A DNA stretch of 64,000 nucleotides from Plantago ovata (Eukaryota; Streptophyta; Magnoliopsida; Lamiales; Plantaginaceae): positions 57,087,550 to 57,151,549 of the forward strand of contig CM051457.1 of assembly GCA_028274465.1 (NCBI GenBank), read 5' to 3'. Position numbers and translations under genes: made by a program. The notes below the pieces were generated by a model that saw only the letters and a program-made list of their open reading frames with translations, did not search any database and was not told where the DNA came from. How positions within the stretch are numbered: the first letter of the stretch is position 1; each line of letters opens with the position of its first letter. Positions 41,959 through 53,671 of this stretch are shown here, in pieces.

Positions 41959-42429
41959 TTAGGTGACTTGTTCGTTTATGCCATAACCATGCTTTTTCAG
42001 CAAGGCATCATGATCTGAGAAAAGGCATTTTTCAACGATTGCTGAAGACCAATCTACAGTATAGAGACCTCCTGATCTTCTAGAAACCATGATAACCTTC
42101 TTTGTCTCAAAGTCAATAAGTTTACATTCATCACTTTTAATTTTGATGAAGTAGCCTCTGTCAGCAAATTGACTCATGCTGAAAAGGTTAAACTTAAGAT
42201 TTTGGACATAAAGAACTCCCGAAATGGTAATGCATTCTAACTTCACGTCACCATAGCCTTTAGTACAACCAAAGCCTCCACCAGCAAACCTTATTGTTGG
42301 ACCTTTAGACCACCGTCTATAGTTTATAAGGTTTTTCTTATTGTCCGTCATGTGCTTTCCGCAGCCACTGTCAAAGTGCCAAATTGCATTGTTTGTCTCT
42401 GTGGCTGAAGTCTGCACAATCAAGACCAA
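41959..42429 (-). pseudogene. Copia protease and gag-pre-integrase start of C2
   Basis: AIWHFDSGCGKHMTDN carries DSG in place of the DTG of C1. The region continues through FNLFSMSQFAD and MVSRRSGGLYTVDW, the stretch deleted in C1. It loses frame near 41960 before the HKR...H zinc residues. Confidence 0.85.
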
Positions 42430-42459
42430 ACAAGTTAACTATCCAATATTGGATGTCCA

Positions 42460-44738
42460 TTAACATGTAACGTCCAGTGGAAACCCAATTCTTGAGTTTT
42501 TCAATCTTGACTTTTTTCTACTTGCTGAGAAACTAGATGGTTTAGAACCGAAAGACCTTTGATCATTGTTGATTAAGTCCACTTTCTGATGTGGTGTCTT
42601 GCTTGGTGGACCCTTTTGTTGTACATACTTTTCAGTAAGTTCTTTTCTAGCAAGGTTCCTTCTAGTCCTAGCATTTTGAGTATTGTCGATAGTCTTGGGC
42701 TTGGATTTGTTCAACTCTTTGAAGTATCTTTGTTGAATTTGCTTATACTCATGAAAAAGTTGATTTTGCTTGGTTTTGAACCCAAGTCCACTTTATGGAG
42801 TATGCTGAGTTTTTGTCTCTGCAACCTTACTTGATTTAGGTTTGTCAGCAAAGGTCTTCTGATTACTTTTATTAATCTTGCCTATAGGCTTAACAAATTG
42901 GTTTTTAGCAACTTGTTTGGCGAAATGCTTTACAGCATCCTTTTTTTGAAGAGTTTGCTTTTCAGCAACTTGTTTTCCTTTTAAAGTCTTGTTACTTTGA
43001 GTAGCAACAACGGGCTTTTCGGTCGTAGGTACTTGATTGCTTATTTCAGCAACCTTAGATTGACCAATTTGATATAGTTCTGGTTGACCACTATCAGTTG
43101 CATGCACAAAGGTAATTGTTGATTTGTCTTTACTCAAGAGTATTACGTCATCAACTTCATACGTGTCACCTAAACCTTCTTTCTGAGATGGATCTCTCAG
43201 ATAAGAGTTTAGTTTAGTCAGCGTGTTACTAGCATCCGCATAAGATTTGAAATTGACTTTCATCTTTTTCATCTCATGTATTTCAATAAGTAACATTAGA
43301 ATTGAGGACTGATATTCTTCCAATTCTATTGCCATTTGATCATTTTTCTCTGTAGCTTCAGCAACTAACTTCTTGAGATGCAATATTTCAACATCCTTCT
43401 TTTCTGACTCAACGCTCAGCAAGACGTACTTTTCAGTAGTTTGCTTAGTAAGAAGTTCAGCATTCTGTAGTTTCTCTTGCTGTTTGTTCAGAGTTTTCTC
43501 AAATCTTTCGATTTCTCCTTGAATTCTATCAAGGTCAATGTCATCTTCACTTTCTGAATCAGAGTCAGGGGTAGGACAATTTACCTGATCGGCCATGAGG
43601 CAGAACTCGTAGGTTGACACATCTGGATAAGCTTCCATAGCTTCCATAGCTATTCCACATACTTCCTTGCCTATCAATACGTCTAGAGTGGCTTCTTCTT
43701 CTTCAGTGTCTGAACTTTCTACCTTACTGTCTTCAGAGCTTGTTTCAATGCAAAGAGCATCGATTTTTGCTTGAAGCTTTTTCTTTTCTTCAGCAATCAA
43801 AGCTTTCTTGCACTTCTTCTTCTTCTTCATTTCAGCAAATTTCCCTTTCAGTAAGGCGCAATTTTCTTTGAAGTCTCCAGGCTTTTTTGCAATAAAAGCA
43901 AAGATAATTGTCGGCTGCTGGTTATTCGGAGGAGTTTGCTTGCTGAGCTTGCTTGTTCAACGAGCTAGCTTCATTTTTGTACTTATGGTAGCTGTTACCA
44001 AGATGCTTTTTGAGCTTCTCTTTTGCTTTTCGCCTTTCAAGTTCCTTACTGATGAATTTCTTCATGTTTCTAACTGCAAGAGCATTTTTATCAGCAGGCT
44101 CTTTATCATTCTTCTTTTCAGAAGATGACAGTTTGGCAGCAAGAGCAATTTTTTGCGATTTTTCAGCAAACACACTTTCTCTTTGCTGTGTCTCATAGTT
44201 GACAGTAGCAAGATGAGAGAACAACTCGGTTGGAGTGATATTTGGCATTCCTTGATTGTAGTAGAAATTCTGAGTGTGGATCCATTGTTGATTCAGACAT
44301 CTAATAATGGTTTTCACCTTTTCAGAATCTGAATAGAAGTTTCCAACACCTAAGGCAGCAATTTCACTCACTAGAGTTGTGAATCTGAAATCCAAGTCTT
44401 CCAGTGACTCATTGGCACCTTGTTTGAAGTTTTGAAACTTCAACTTTTGTACTTCGAGTTTGTTTTCCTTGGTTTTGTCAGATCCAGCACAAAGATCTTC
44501 AACCATTTTCCAAGCTTCCTTAGCAGTTTTAGCACCCCCACAGTTTGCACTGTATAGTATTTGGAGTGGATCGAATAATGATGTTTCTTGCTTGGCCATA
44601 GAAACGGAATCTTTTGGCTTCATCTGAAGTCCATTCCTCTCTTGGTTTTGGAACGACGGTATCGACTAGTTCACCTAAGATAGTTTCCTTTCCAGCAGTA
44701 TCTGTGGTTTTGTGAGGAAAACTTCTCTCGAGTTCCAT
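42460..44738 (-). pseudogene. Copia gag of C2
   Basis: Retrotransposon gag fold from about 44730 (NCGGAKTAKEAWKMVEDLCAG, KLKFQNFKQGANESLEDLDFRF, PTELFSHLATVNYE), basic region, then the zinc knuckle at about 43867-43910. There a 6-A run shifts the frame, and the expected His of C-x2-C-x4-H-x4-C reads Asp in the shifted frame. A long Glu/Lys coiled coil (about 43800-43200) follows, as usual for Sirevirus gag. Further frame breaks lie near 42790 and 42715. Gag builds the cytoplasmic particle. Confidence 0.82.
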
Positions 44739-44931
44739 GGTTCATCACTAATGGCCTCAAGATGTAGCATCATGTTGTTTCGCCATTTTTCATAGTTTTC
44801 CAGCTTCAACAAGGGAGCGTCTCCTAACGACATCCTGTCAGCAAATGACTACCAAACTGATCAAGTGAAAGTGATTTACGGAAAGCACTTAAGGGGATCT
44901 AGGTTCAGTGCTGAAGGTTAAAGAACCTCCT

Positions 44932-44943
44932 GCTCTGATACCA
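44932..44943 (-). other. Primer binding site of C2 (initiator-Met tRNA)
   Basis: On the - strand TGGTATCAGAGC, two bases after the LTR end. This is the standard Copia site, complementary to the initiator tRNA 3' end. Positions 44739-44931 are the leader and show nothing else of note. Confidence 0.9.
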
Positions 44944-44945
44944 CT

Positions 44946-46459
44946 TGTTGGTACCTTTAAACAACAAGAAAAGACTAGAGGGGGCGGGGTAAATAGTCTT
45001 TTCAAACTTTTCGTCGTTTAAAAGTTTCTCAGCAAGTGCTTATTACTTTTCAGTAATGAGTTTGCTGGTACTTAACTTTCTCAGCAAGTGCTTATTACTT
45101 TTCAGTAATGAGTTTGCTGATACTTAAAACAGAGTGCGGACGTCTTTTACAATAAGTGCTTTTATCAAAGAGCTAGTTTCAGCAAGCGAGCAGAGTAACA
45201 AAGTATGATAAACGTAACTTGCTGAAAACTAAGTGCAGTAATGTAAATCACACAAACACTTTTATAGTGGTATCTGAGAGTGGCGTAATCTCTCAACTAA
45301 TCCACTTTCTCCTTTCTAGGACTGAATCCACTAAGATAAGATATGAGGTTCCTTATAAATACTATCACTAATGATTCTCAGAAACCAAAGCACACTTGCT
45401 TTGTTTCTAACCTAAACAAGAGAACTATAACCGTGTTCTCCACCGAACTTGGGATTATAATGAGCAACACTATGCTTAATTAATTCCCCCTGAATTTCAT
45501 GCCTGTGAAGGGTGTTTATTAGTTAGAGAGGTTTGGGATGAGATGACTTGAGTATAACGTTTCAACTATAACAAGTTATCTAAAGAAACACAACTTGTAA
45601 TACTTTGCAGTAAGCAAATTTGTTGTTTCTGGTGTCAACACTTGTTCTTGTTCCAAAGAAAGAACACTTAACAAATTTCTTAGCCGTGAATGTTCTACTT
45701 CTTCACAAGTAGCTTTTGTTTCAAGCTTAAGTCTTGGAACGATCAATAGGCAGTAAAGAGTAGAGAAGGATTTGAGTGTTTAAAGCACAAGTGAGAGTTT
45801 GATCACGATGTTGACACACCTTCTACTCTTGCCTGATGACCTCTATTTATAGTGACTCAAGGGAGCCGTTTGAATTTCAAATTCAAAGGCTTTGTACCTT
45901 AAGATGTCACTATCTTGCTTTTGTACTTTCAGCAGTGTTCTTCATTTGTCTTCTTGTCTTCATGTTCTTCGCGTGCCTACTTTCCATTTAATGTTCTTTT
46001 GAATCAAATTCAAATATGAACGTTGGAGCCAAAATGCAAGTACTTTTCAGCAAGGAGGTCACATATGTTGCCAGCAAGTGGTCAGTCTCAGTTTCAGCAA
46101 GCACAACCTACTCTGTCACATAGATTTTCACTTATGCAAGCTGTTGCTGAGATTCTCACTTTCTGAAGCAACATGTGCCTTTGTAGATACCTTTCTCAGA
46201 ATTCTTCTAAGTCTTCAGTCTTCGAATCTTGAACTTTCGGAGCGGTTCTAGGTCTTCAATAGTTCGTTTGTAAAAACAAAGTACATCATCAGAAAACAAA
46301 AGAGCCTAACTACTACCTACACTAAGTCTTTCAGCAAACGTTCCTCTTTTACAATGTCCTTAAAATTCTAAATTCCTATAGACCTTAAGAGTACTAGTTA
46401 CAGGACTTTCCTTAATTTAGCATGGTTAATTGCTCACTAAAATTACAAGTTTCCTAACA
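44946..46459 (-). repeat. 5' LTR of C2 (1514 bp)
   Basis: Reads TGTTAGGAAACTTG...GGTACCAACA on the - strand. Contains the poly-C-loop hairpin (44968-45003), a two-copy 52-bp tandem repeat (45025-45126) and a TATA-like CTATAAATAGAGG near 45846. Confidence 0.92.
45025..45126 (-). repeat. Two-copy 52-bp tandem repeat in the C2 LTR
   Basis: Units start at 45025 and 45077, both reading TTTCTCAGCAAGTGCTTATT and differing mainly at one base near the end. C1 and C3 have looser versions of this TCAGCAA-rich stretch. Confidence 0.8.
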
Positions 46460-47949
46460 GGTAGAGGCACTTGCAAAGTTCAGCAGAGTGAATGTCAAAA
46501 GAAAACACCTAATTGAATCACTCAAATTAGTGTGCCTCTTTCTCATTAGAGTAGTAGACTCTCAAGTTGGTGGAATAGACCAAATAGGGCAGAAAAGATG
46601 GCCCTTACTGAGAATTATCTTCAACATTGTTAAAACTGAGCTGAATTGGGTTAAGTTCATTTTTTTTAAACTTGTAGAAAATGCTGAAAATTTTATGTTT
46701 TCGGTTGAGGATAATTTGGTAAGCCCTGCTGAGAATGTCTCTTACGGACTGAAGTTGTGCTACCTCATGCAGAAGATGGATTTCGTCCTTAGGGAAAATC
46801 TCCCTATAGAATCCGTGTGGATACTAAGAAAGCATACCACTGAACTTAAAGCTAAGAAAGTTCAAGCCATCCCTGCACCAGCACACTCAGCAGTTGGCTC
46901 AAGAAAGAGGAAAACCTCTACCAAAGCTCCTCCTGCTGACACAACAACCCCTGCTGATGTTAGTAAGACATCCAAGAAAAAGAAGGTTGCTGAGAAAGCA
47001 ACTTCTTCAGCTGAAGAGTCCAACTCATCAAGATGAGGCTGGTGAGAAGAAGAAGGAGATTGATACCTCTTCTTCATTCCCTACTACAACTACTCGTAGA
47101 ACTACAAGGAAGACTGCTGAAAGTGCAGCTCCAGTCACAGCTGAAAACGTTGTTGACCAAACAACTGATATCTTAGCTACAGTTGTTAAAAAGGGAAAGA
47201 ATAAGGCTAAGAGAACCAAGAAAACTGCTCGAAAGCAAGTAGCCCCAGTTCCTTCATCTGATAATCACTCATCTTCTGAAGAAATCCCTGACACACCAGA
47301 GGATCAAAAGCTCATCAAAAGGGCAAGACAAAGACAATCTCGTGATGTAGCTGAAAAAGATCTTCCAAGCAGTGGAAATGCAAACCCTCCTGAAGAAAAA
47401 GATGAAACTGAGTCAGCAAACACTCATGAATTACAAGTCCCTCCTCTCTATGAGGTAACCATGGCTCCACAAAGTGATGTGGGAGCAGACTTGTAAAAAT
47501 TTGCTAAATCAGCAACAAAAGAAAAGTTGACTGTTGCAGAAAAAGCAATCAGTCCTGAAAAGGATGTTGCTGAAAAGAGTGTGGTTGCTGGCACTCATCA
47601 AGAAGGACCGTCCGACGACGCACACAATGCTGCTGAGGATGAAATGAACAAGAGCGCCTACGTAGATCCTGACCAACAAGTACATGATGTACTCAAGTAT
47701 CTAGAAGTAGATATGGATCAAGAAGTGCAAGAGAGATCAGATGTCTTTGTGCCATTGTTCATGACCGAAAAAGAGCTAAACGGTCAAAGTTCTTTTGCTC
47801 AACTTGTTTCCGCTGAAACAAGGGAGAATGTGGAACAAGCATCTCAACCAGAGCAAACCAAGAAGTCTGCTGAGGAAGAGATCCAAAGAAATGATGAAGA
47901 AGTTGATACTTCAGCAAGGATTGAATCTATTGTTGCTGAACCTCAGCAG

Positions 47950-48024
47950 GTAGTTGATTCAAATAATTAATCTTTATCATTATCTTTTTATTTATTATCT
48001 TTAGCTAACTCGAATTCTTTTAAG
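47950..48024 (+). other. Intron-like block 1 in C3 ORF3 (75 nt)
   Basis: CAG|GTAGTTGATTC to TTTTAAG|ACTTCTC; same length as in C1 and C2 but with an in-frame TAA, so it can only be passed if spliced out. Confidence 0.6.
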
Positions 48025-48099
48025 ACTTCTCAAGAGATGGATACAAGCAAGAAGCATGCTGAAGCTTCTGTATCAGAATCTATTCCTCCTGTTCAACAT

Positions 48100-48168
48100 G
48101 TAGAACATGTTTTTGATAAGTTAACTAAGTTTCATATAGTACTTGTATCTCATGTGTTGTTATTACAG
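48100..48168 (+). other. Intron-like block 2 in C3 ORF3 (69 nt)
   Basis: CAT|GTAGAAC to ATTACAG|GAAC; same place as C1 block 2. Confidence 0.55.
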
Positions 48169-48264
48169 GAACTTGCAAATCAGGATGCTAATCAAGGTCC
48201 TGAAGACATGATTATAGAAACTGTACAACCAAGTGTGCAAAATGAGCCTGCCTCTTCTCAGTAG

Positions 48265-48345
48265 GTAGCTCATTTATTAGTAAAAGACTCTAATTTTGTA
48301 ATCAAGTTGCAAACCTGTACTAATGATCAACATGATCTCTTACAG
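48265..48345 (+). other. Intron-like block 3 in C3 ORF3 (81 nt)
   Basis: TAG|GTAGCTC to CTTACAG|GCTC; preceded by TAG (48262-48264) as in C2. Confidence 0.55.
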
Positions 48346-51300
48346 GCTCTTTTGGAAACATCTCTACCTGGTCTAGAGATCATTTCTCCTCAAGAGAGTT
48401 CAGCTTACATGTACAAGCAGTTCAAAAAGACTACTTTGTCCAAGGTTGTGAAATCTTTCAGCACCTGGCAAAAGTATAAATCAATGGACTTTGCTGAACT
48501 CTCCCCTCTTCTCAACAATGATAAGAAAAAGCAATTACTGCTCAATCTGGAAGCTTTCATTCATTCGATGATGCCCATGGATCACGTTACCTTTGCTAAG
48601 CAAATGGATAGCAAACTACTCGATACAGTCAGCAAAATGCTGAAGAAAACGTTCAAAGAAGCTAGTCTCAATGACCAAGCTGAACTTCTACATAACAACT
48701 TTGTTCCTGTTGTAGCTGATCCAAAAGTATTCACTGAAGAAAGGGAAGTGACTAGTACAACTTTGTAAAAATCCATTCCTATAGTCATCCTTACTGATGA
48801 TGAGGGAAATGATGAAGAAAAAGAAGAGGATGAGGACTCCAGTGGTGAGAATGCTCCGGATAATTCCAAGGACTCAAAGGACGACGATGATGATACCAAA
48901 GGTCCAAGTCCCGGTGCTGGTGGTGAATTAACTAAGACTCAAGAAAAGTCTGATCAAGCACATGCTGAAAAGCATGATGCTGAGCAACCACCTCCCAACA
49001 ATCCTGAAGAATCCACTCCCACTGCTGCTGAGAAACCAACAGCTGATACTGCTGTTGAGACACTTGAAATTCCTACAGCTGAACAAGTTGTAGTGAATAC
49101 TGAAAAGCCAGCAACTGAAGAAGTTGTTGATGCTGAATTCTCTCAGAAGCTCGCTGAAATTGCCAAAGGCAAAAAGAAGCTTGCTGAAGATGAAATAGTT
49201 GCTGAAGCTATCATCAAGGTTACTGCTGAAAACCTTGATAAGGAGGAAGCTGAAGATCTTTGACAGGCTATTCAAAACAGCCTTGTGATAAATGTTCCAG
49301 AGACTCAACATTTTGAGGTTGCTCAGTCTTCTGGAATAAAAGATCCTAAACAAAGCTCACTTCCACCTCCTACTGCTGGTGAAACTCTAGGTGATGAGTC
49401 ACAAGTGTTTCACTCAGCAACCACTCATCTACAACAAGAAGTGGCTGACAGAGAAAGAGTATCATGCATGGAAGATGATGCTGATAGTTCATCAGGCTTC
49501 TCTGACTCTGATGGAGTAAATGCTGGAGAAAAGATCAACGACAAGATAGCTGATCCTACTAAAACTAATGTAGTGGATCCTGCTGAAACTCCTAAAGAAC
49601 TCCATCACACTGAATCTTCATAAGCAGATCATGAAATGCATGAAACTGCCCATGCTGAAGATCAGTTTGCCACTGAGTTAAAGGCTCACTTAGTTGCTCC
49701 CTCACTTGTACCATTTTCAGATGTGGACAGTGTAACACCATGGATTAATGCACTACTACAAGTTCACAAACAGTGCACTGATGAGGATGCAACACTACTT
49801 GTTGAAGAGCCGTTGAATATTGAAAAGATCTTAAAAGTCCTGCTGACAAGGACAACAAGTCTTACTTTGACTCAGGCTGATGTCAATACACAACACAAAA
49901 CAAATGATGCATCTTCAATCCAAACATTAAGAGTTGCTAAAAATGCACTCAAAAAGGCACAAAAGGATCTTGAAGAAAAAGATGCAATCATTGAACAGTT
50001 GAACAGAGATATGGATGAAGTCAGACACACGATGTCTACACTGAACAAAGGTCAGCAAGAGCTGATCTTACATTTCAAGGGGCTAAAAACTCTTACTGAT
50101 TTTTGTAATGAGTACTTTTCTACCCAAGTATTTGCTGACAAACAATCCATGTCTAAAGGGGAAGCAAGACAGAAGAGATCAAGAAAGAATAATAAGGATT
50201 TACCTCCTACTTCTCCTCCCCCTGTGCTGAAATTGACTCCTCCACTTGATGCTGAAAAAGTATCAACCAGAGCAAGGAAAAGATCTAAGTCTGAATTTGA
50301 AAGAAGTTCAGCATCTGCATCAAAGAAATTGAGAACTGCTGCTGACACTTTTGAAACTTGTGGAGAGACTCACATCATGTATGAAACCGACGATGATGAT
50401 GATGATGAGTTGCCTTTGAACAAAGTGCTCAATATCAAGCCTATCACTGCTCTGACTCCTTCTGGACAGTCTAAGCACTTCTCTTCTGACTCCAGATCCT
50501 CAACAAAGGATCAAGGAAATGCTATGTCAAGAAGAAGAAGACAAAGGGAAGAAGAAAGAAGGCTTGCTGGCATTGCAGTAGGTACTGGCATCGGATACAC
50601 TAAGACTAGGAACGAGGAAACCACTCAAAATGTGGTGAGAAACCTCAAAGGTTGCTGGATTCTTAAGTTAGAAGACCTACTTGCTAATGATTTCTTTCCA
50701 ACTGCTGTGCTGAATCAGCTGTACACTTGGATTGATCTCAAGGTTGCAAAGAAAGAAAGGGATCCTCCTCCCTACCCAAGGAAATTGCTTCAAAATGGTT
50801 GAATACTGAAATCCTAATAAGAAGAAGCTCCATCAGCAAGAAGATGAGACAAGAACCAGAACTCATCAAGCCGGTGGATGGCTCTTATTACAATGACCCT
50901 ATGACCAACAAGTCCAAAAACAAATATGTCTTGATTCCTTATGAGTACTTCTATCTTACTGCAAATGATCAAGAAGAAGATCTTCGTTGGACAAGGAAGA
51001 TTCATGCCAACAAGGGAATTTCTGACACTCAGTTGGTTCATGCTAGCAATTGGGGTATGCACTTATGGGTATTGCAATACAAAGAATTGAATGGTGAAAC
51101 ACATCACTTTACTGCCTGTAAGAATGCAAGAATAATTCAACTAGAAGTCCGAAAACTTCTTGAAGATTACGAGAAGGACTGTGTTGAATTTACTACCCTT
51201 GCCATGAAGAGTGTGAAAGATATTCTCAGAGAATCATCTACTGGACAAGCTTAGAGATTCTTTTAAAAGCTTTCCTTGTGTAAAAGATTGTAATAGTTAT

Positions 51301-51501
51301 CTCTGCTCTTTCTTGTAAAACTTGCTACTGAAAGATAACTATCAGCAATCAATTTTTTGACTCTTATTGGTTTTTTATTATGAAAACTAGTTATGCTTAC
51401 TGTTTTATTATTCAAATATGTTTGCATTAATCAACTGATTTATTCAACATCAGGAACCTCTAAAAGGGTAACAATTAATTTAGCCATGAATTGCTGTCAT
51501 C

Positions 51502-51513
51502 AAAACGGGGAAA
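51502..51513 (+). other. Polypurine tract of C3
   Basis: AAAACGGGGAAA directly before the LTR, with one C inside the purine run. Positions 51255-51501 are 3' untranslated sequence matching 15913-16130. Confidence 0.75.
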
Positions 51514-51515
51514 TT

Positions 51516-52967
51516 TGTTAGGAAACTTGTAATTTTGATAAACAGATTACCATGCTAAATTAAGAACAGTCCAGTGATTAGTACTCTTAAGGTCCATAGG
51601 AAATTAGAATTTTTAAAGGACATTTTAAAAGAGGAACGTTTGTTGAAGACTTAGTATAGGTACTAGATAGGTTCTTTTCGTTTGCTGATGATGTACATTG
51701 TTTGCTGAAACTATCTATTGAAGTATAAGAACCACACAGAAGACTTGAAGACTTGAAGATTTGAAGACAAGAAGACTTGAAGTTTGCTGAGATTTGGTAT
51801 CTATATAAGGCACTTAGTGAAGTTAACTAAAGTACACATTTCAGCAAAGCAGAAAACACAAGTGTAAAAGCTTGAGTCTGCTGAGCCGGTATAACGTACT
51901 AAAGTAACTACATGTGACCTTACTTGCTGAAGTAGTACTTTCATCTATGCTCCGAGTTTCAAACATTGGAAAAGGTCAAAGAGCATTAAATGAAAAGCAT
52001 GCCGTTCTGAAAAGTTGAACACGCTGCTGACAGTACCTTCGTAGCAAGATAGTGACATTTTCTAGCCCCGACTTAGAATTTTGAAATTCAAACGGTACCA
52101 AGAAATCACTATAAATAGAGACCCTTAGGCAGTGAAAGAAAGTGTGTCAACAACGTGATCTTACATTCACTTGTGCTTTCAAACTCACATCTTTCTTAAC
52201 CTTACCACTGTCTAAAGATCCGACCCAAGACTTAAGCTTGAAACAAAAGCTACTTGTGAAGAAGTAGAACTTTAGCTAAGAAATTGGTTAAGTGTTCTTT
52301 CTCCTAAACAAGAAATAGTCTTGACACCCAGAAACAATATACTTGTAACTGAGAAGTTATTCAGTTGAGTTTCTTAAGATTGCTTGATATTAGGTGAAAA
52401 GTTAATCTCATAAAGTAATCTTCACCCAAAACCTCTCTAATTGATAAAATACCCTTTTACAGGCGTGAAATTTAGGGGAACTAATCAAGCAAGGATTGCT
52501 GATAAGTGTCGCAAGTTTGGTGGAGAACAAGGTTATAGTAATCTGGTTAGGTTGGAAACAAAGCAAGGGCGCTTTGGTTTCTAAAATTTTAGTAGATTAG
52601 GTGTTGTAAGGAATCTCATCATCTATTTTAGTGAATTCAGTCCTAGCAAGGACAAAGTGGACTAGTTGAGGGATTACGCCACCCACAAATACCAATATAA
52701 AAGTGTTTGTGTGATTTACTTACTACATTTACTTTCAACAAAAGCACTTAATTTCAAAAGACTTCCGCTCTCTGATTATTTAAGTATTAGCAAAACTTAC
52801 TACTGAACAAGTATTAAGTACCTTGTTGAGAAACTTGTGTTAAGTATCAGCATAAGCTCTTTACTGAAAAGTAAAAGCTCTTTGCTCAGAACGTTTTAGA
52901 CGATGAAAAAGTTTTAGAGACTATTCACCCCCCCCCAGTCTCTACTTGTTGTCTAAAGGGACCAACA
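51516..52967 (+). repeat. 3' LTR of C3 (1452 bp)
   Basis: TGTTAGGAAACTTG...GGACCAACA. Clearly diverged from the C1 LTR, with indels in the middle and conserved ends. TATA-like ACTATAAATAGAGAC near 52108. Poly-C hairpin at 52915-52944. Confidence 0.9.
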
Positions 52968-52972
52968 GTCGA
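52968..52972 (+). other. Flank of C3, GTCGA (right target-site candidate)
   Basis: First five bases after the LTR end. The same five bases flank C1. Its left partner is outside the window. Confidence 0.55.
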
Positions 52973-53192
52973 ATGTTTTGAAATCACAATCAGAATTGTA
53001 ATTTGAGAGCTGAAAATTAAGAGTTGAGAGTAATTGCAAGTTAATTGCAGTAAATAAAGACATAAAAGTTGTATATTTAAATTCAAGGAGAAAGAATGTT
53101 TGTAATAGAGATATAGCATGCATGAAACATATTTAGTTGTACAAATTTGTGTCATTTGGATAAGACTCTAAGCATTACCCTATTATGATTTA
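52973..53192. other. Unique host-like AT-rich sequence
   Basis: 220 bp between the C3 LTR flank and the Helitron terminus. No coding signal or repeat seen. Confidence 0.6.
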
Positions 53193-53224
53193 CTAGAATT
53201 CATCGGCACACGCTACGCGTGTGC
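53193..53224 (-). mobile_element. Helitron 3' terminus
   Basis: On the - strand an 8-bp hairpin GCACACGC-GTA-GCGTGTGC (53224-53206), 9 nt, then CTAG (53196-53193), followed by T. Plant Helitrons end in CTRR preceded by a short GC-rich hairpin about 10 nt upstream and insert between A and T; all three points fit. The element would extend rightwards over the genes that follow. I could not find its TC 5' end, and no Rep/helicase ORF is visible, so this would be a non-autonomous or partial copy. Confidence 0.7.
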
Positions 53225-53398
53225 TACGTGATTAATTTTGTTAAACATTATTTGTTAATTGGTTTTAGTATGTAATTATCACAAAATGACTTTAAACATA
53301 AACAAAGAATATATATCAACTGATAATTTACAAATTACAAATTGAGTATTAGTACTTAGTAGGATTTATGTTCTTTATAATATATTATAGTCATAAAA

Positions 53399-53671
53399 AG
53401 ATTTCAATCATAAAGAAAAAAATATAAAACAAATGGAATGTATCAATAAGTAAACATTTGAAAATTTTAAAATTGTTTATCTAGTAGTTAAATGTAATAG
53501 AAATGTATATAGTTTTTGTAGAACTGAACAATATTAGATTTCAATCGTAAAGAAAAAATATAAAACAAATGGAATGTATCAACAAGTAAACATTTGAAAA
53601 TTTTAAAATTGTTTATCTAGTAGTTAAATGTAATAGAAATGTATATAGTTTTTGTAGAATTGAACAATATT
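53399..53671. repeat. Two-copy tandem duplication, 137-bp unit
   Basis: Units start at 53399 and 53536, each beginning AGATTTCAATC and ending near GAACAATATTAGA, with only a few differences. Non-coding, AT-rich. Confidence 0.85.

Larger units (their letters stand above)
35385..46459 (-). mobile_element. Copia element C2 (Sirevirus type), cut by G3
   Basis: On the - strand: 5' LTR (46459-44946), initiator-Met tRNA primer site, gag, protease, integrase, RT, RNase H, spacer, ORF3 cut at 35385 by G3. Its 3' LTR should lie left of the window. It is degraded, with at least three stops that look like C-to-T changes at CAG or CAA. Inserted in C3 ORF3; right target-site candidate GGTAG (46460-46464). 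Confidence 0.9.
46460..51254 (+). pseudogene. ORF3 of C3, N-terminus removed by C2
   Basis: Enters at the KRKHL...QVGGIDQIG block (VKRKHLIESLKL). Basic, Glu/Ala-rich and acidic segments follow, then a coiled coil near 49900-50100 and the conserved C-terminal domain (GCWILKLEDLLANDFFPTA, LIPYEYFYLTANDQEEDL, LLEDYEKDCVEFTTL). Stops or frame breaks occur near 47036, 47496, 47966, 48262, 48766, 49261, 49621 and 50800. Two of them coincide with intron-like blocks 1 and 3. Sequence has drifted far from C1 except at both ends. Confidence 0.82.
46460..52967 (+). mobile_element. Copia element C3 (Sirevirus type), 3' part
   Basis: Resumes to the right of C2 inside ORF3, then polypurine tract and 3' LTR. 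It is the oldest element of the stack: C2 lies in it, and it lies in host DNA. Right flank GTCGA (52968-52972). Confidence 0.88.
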
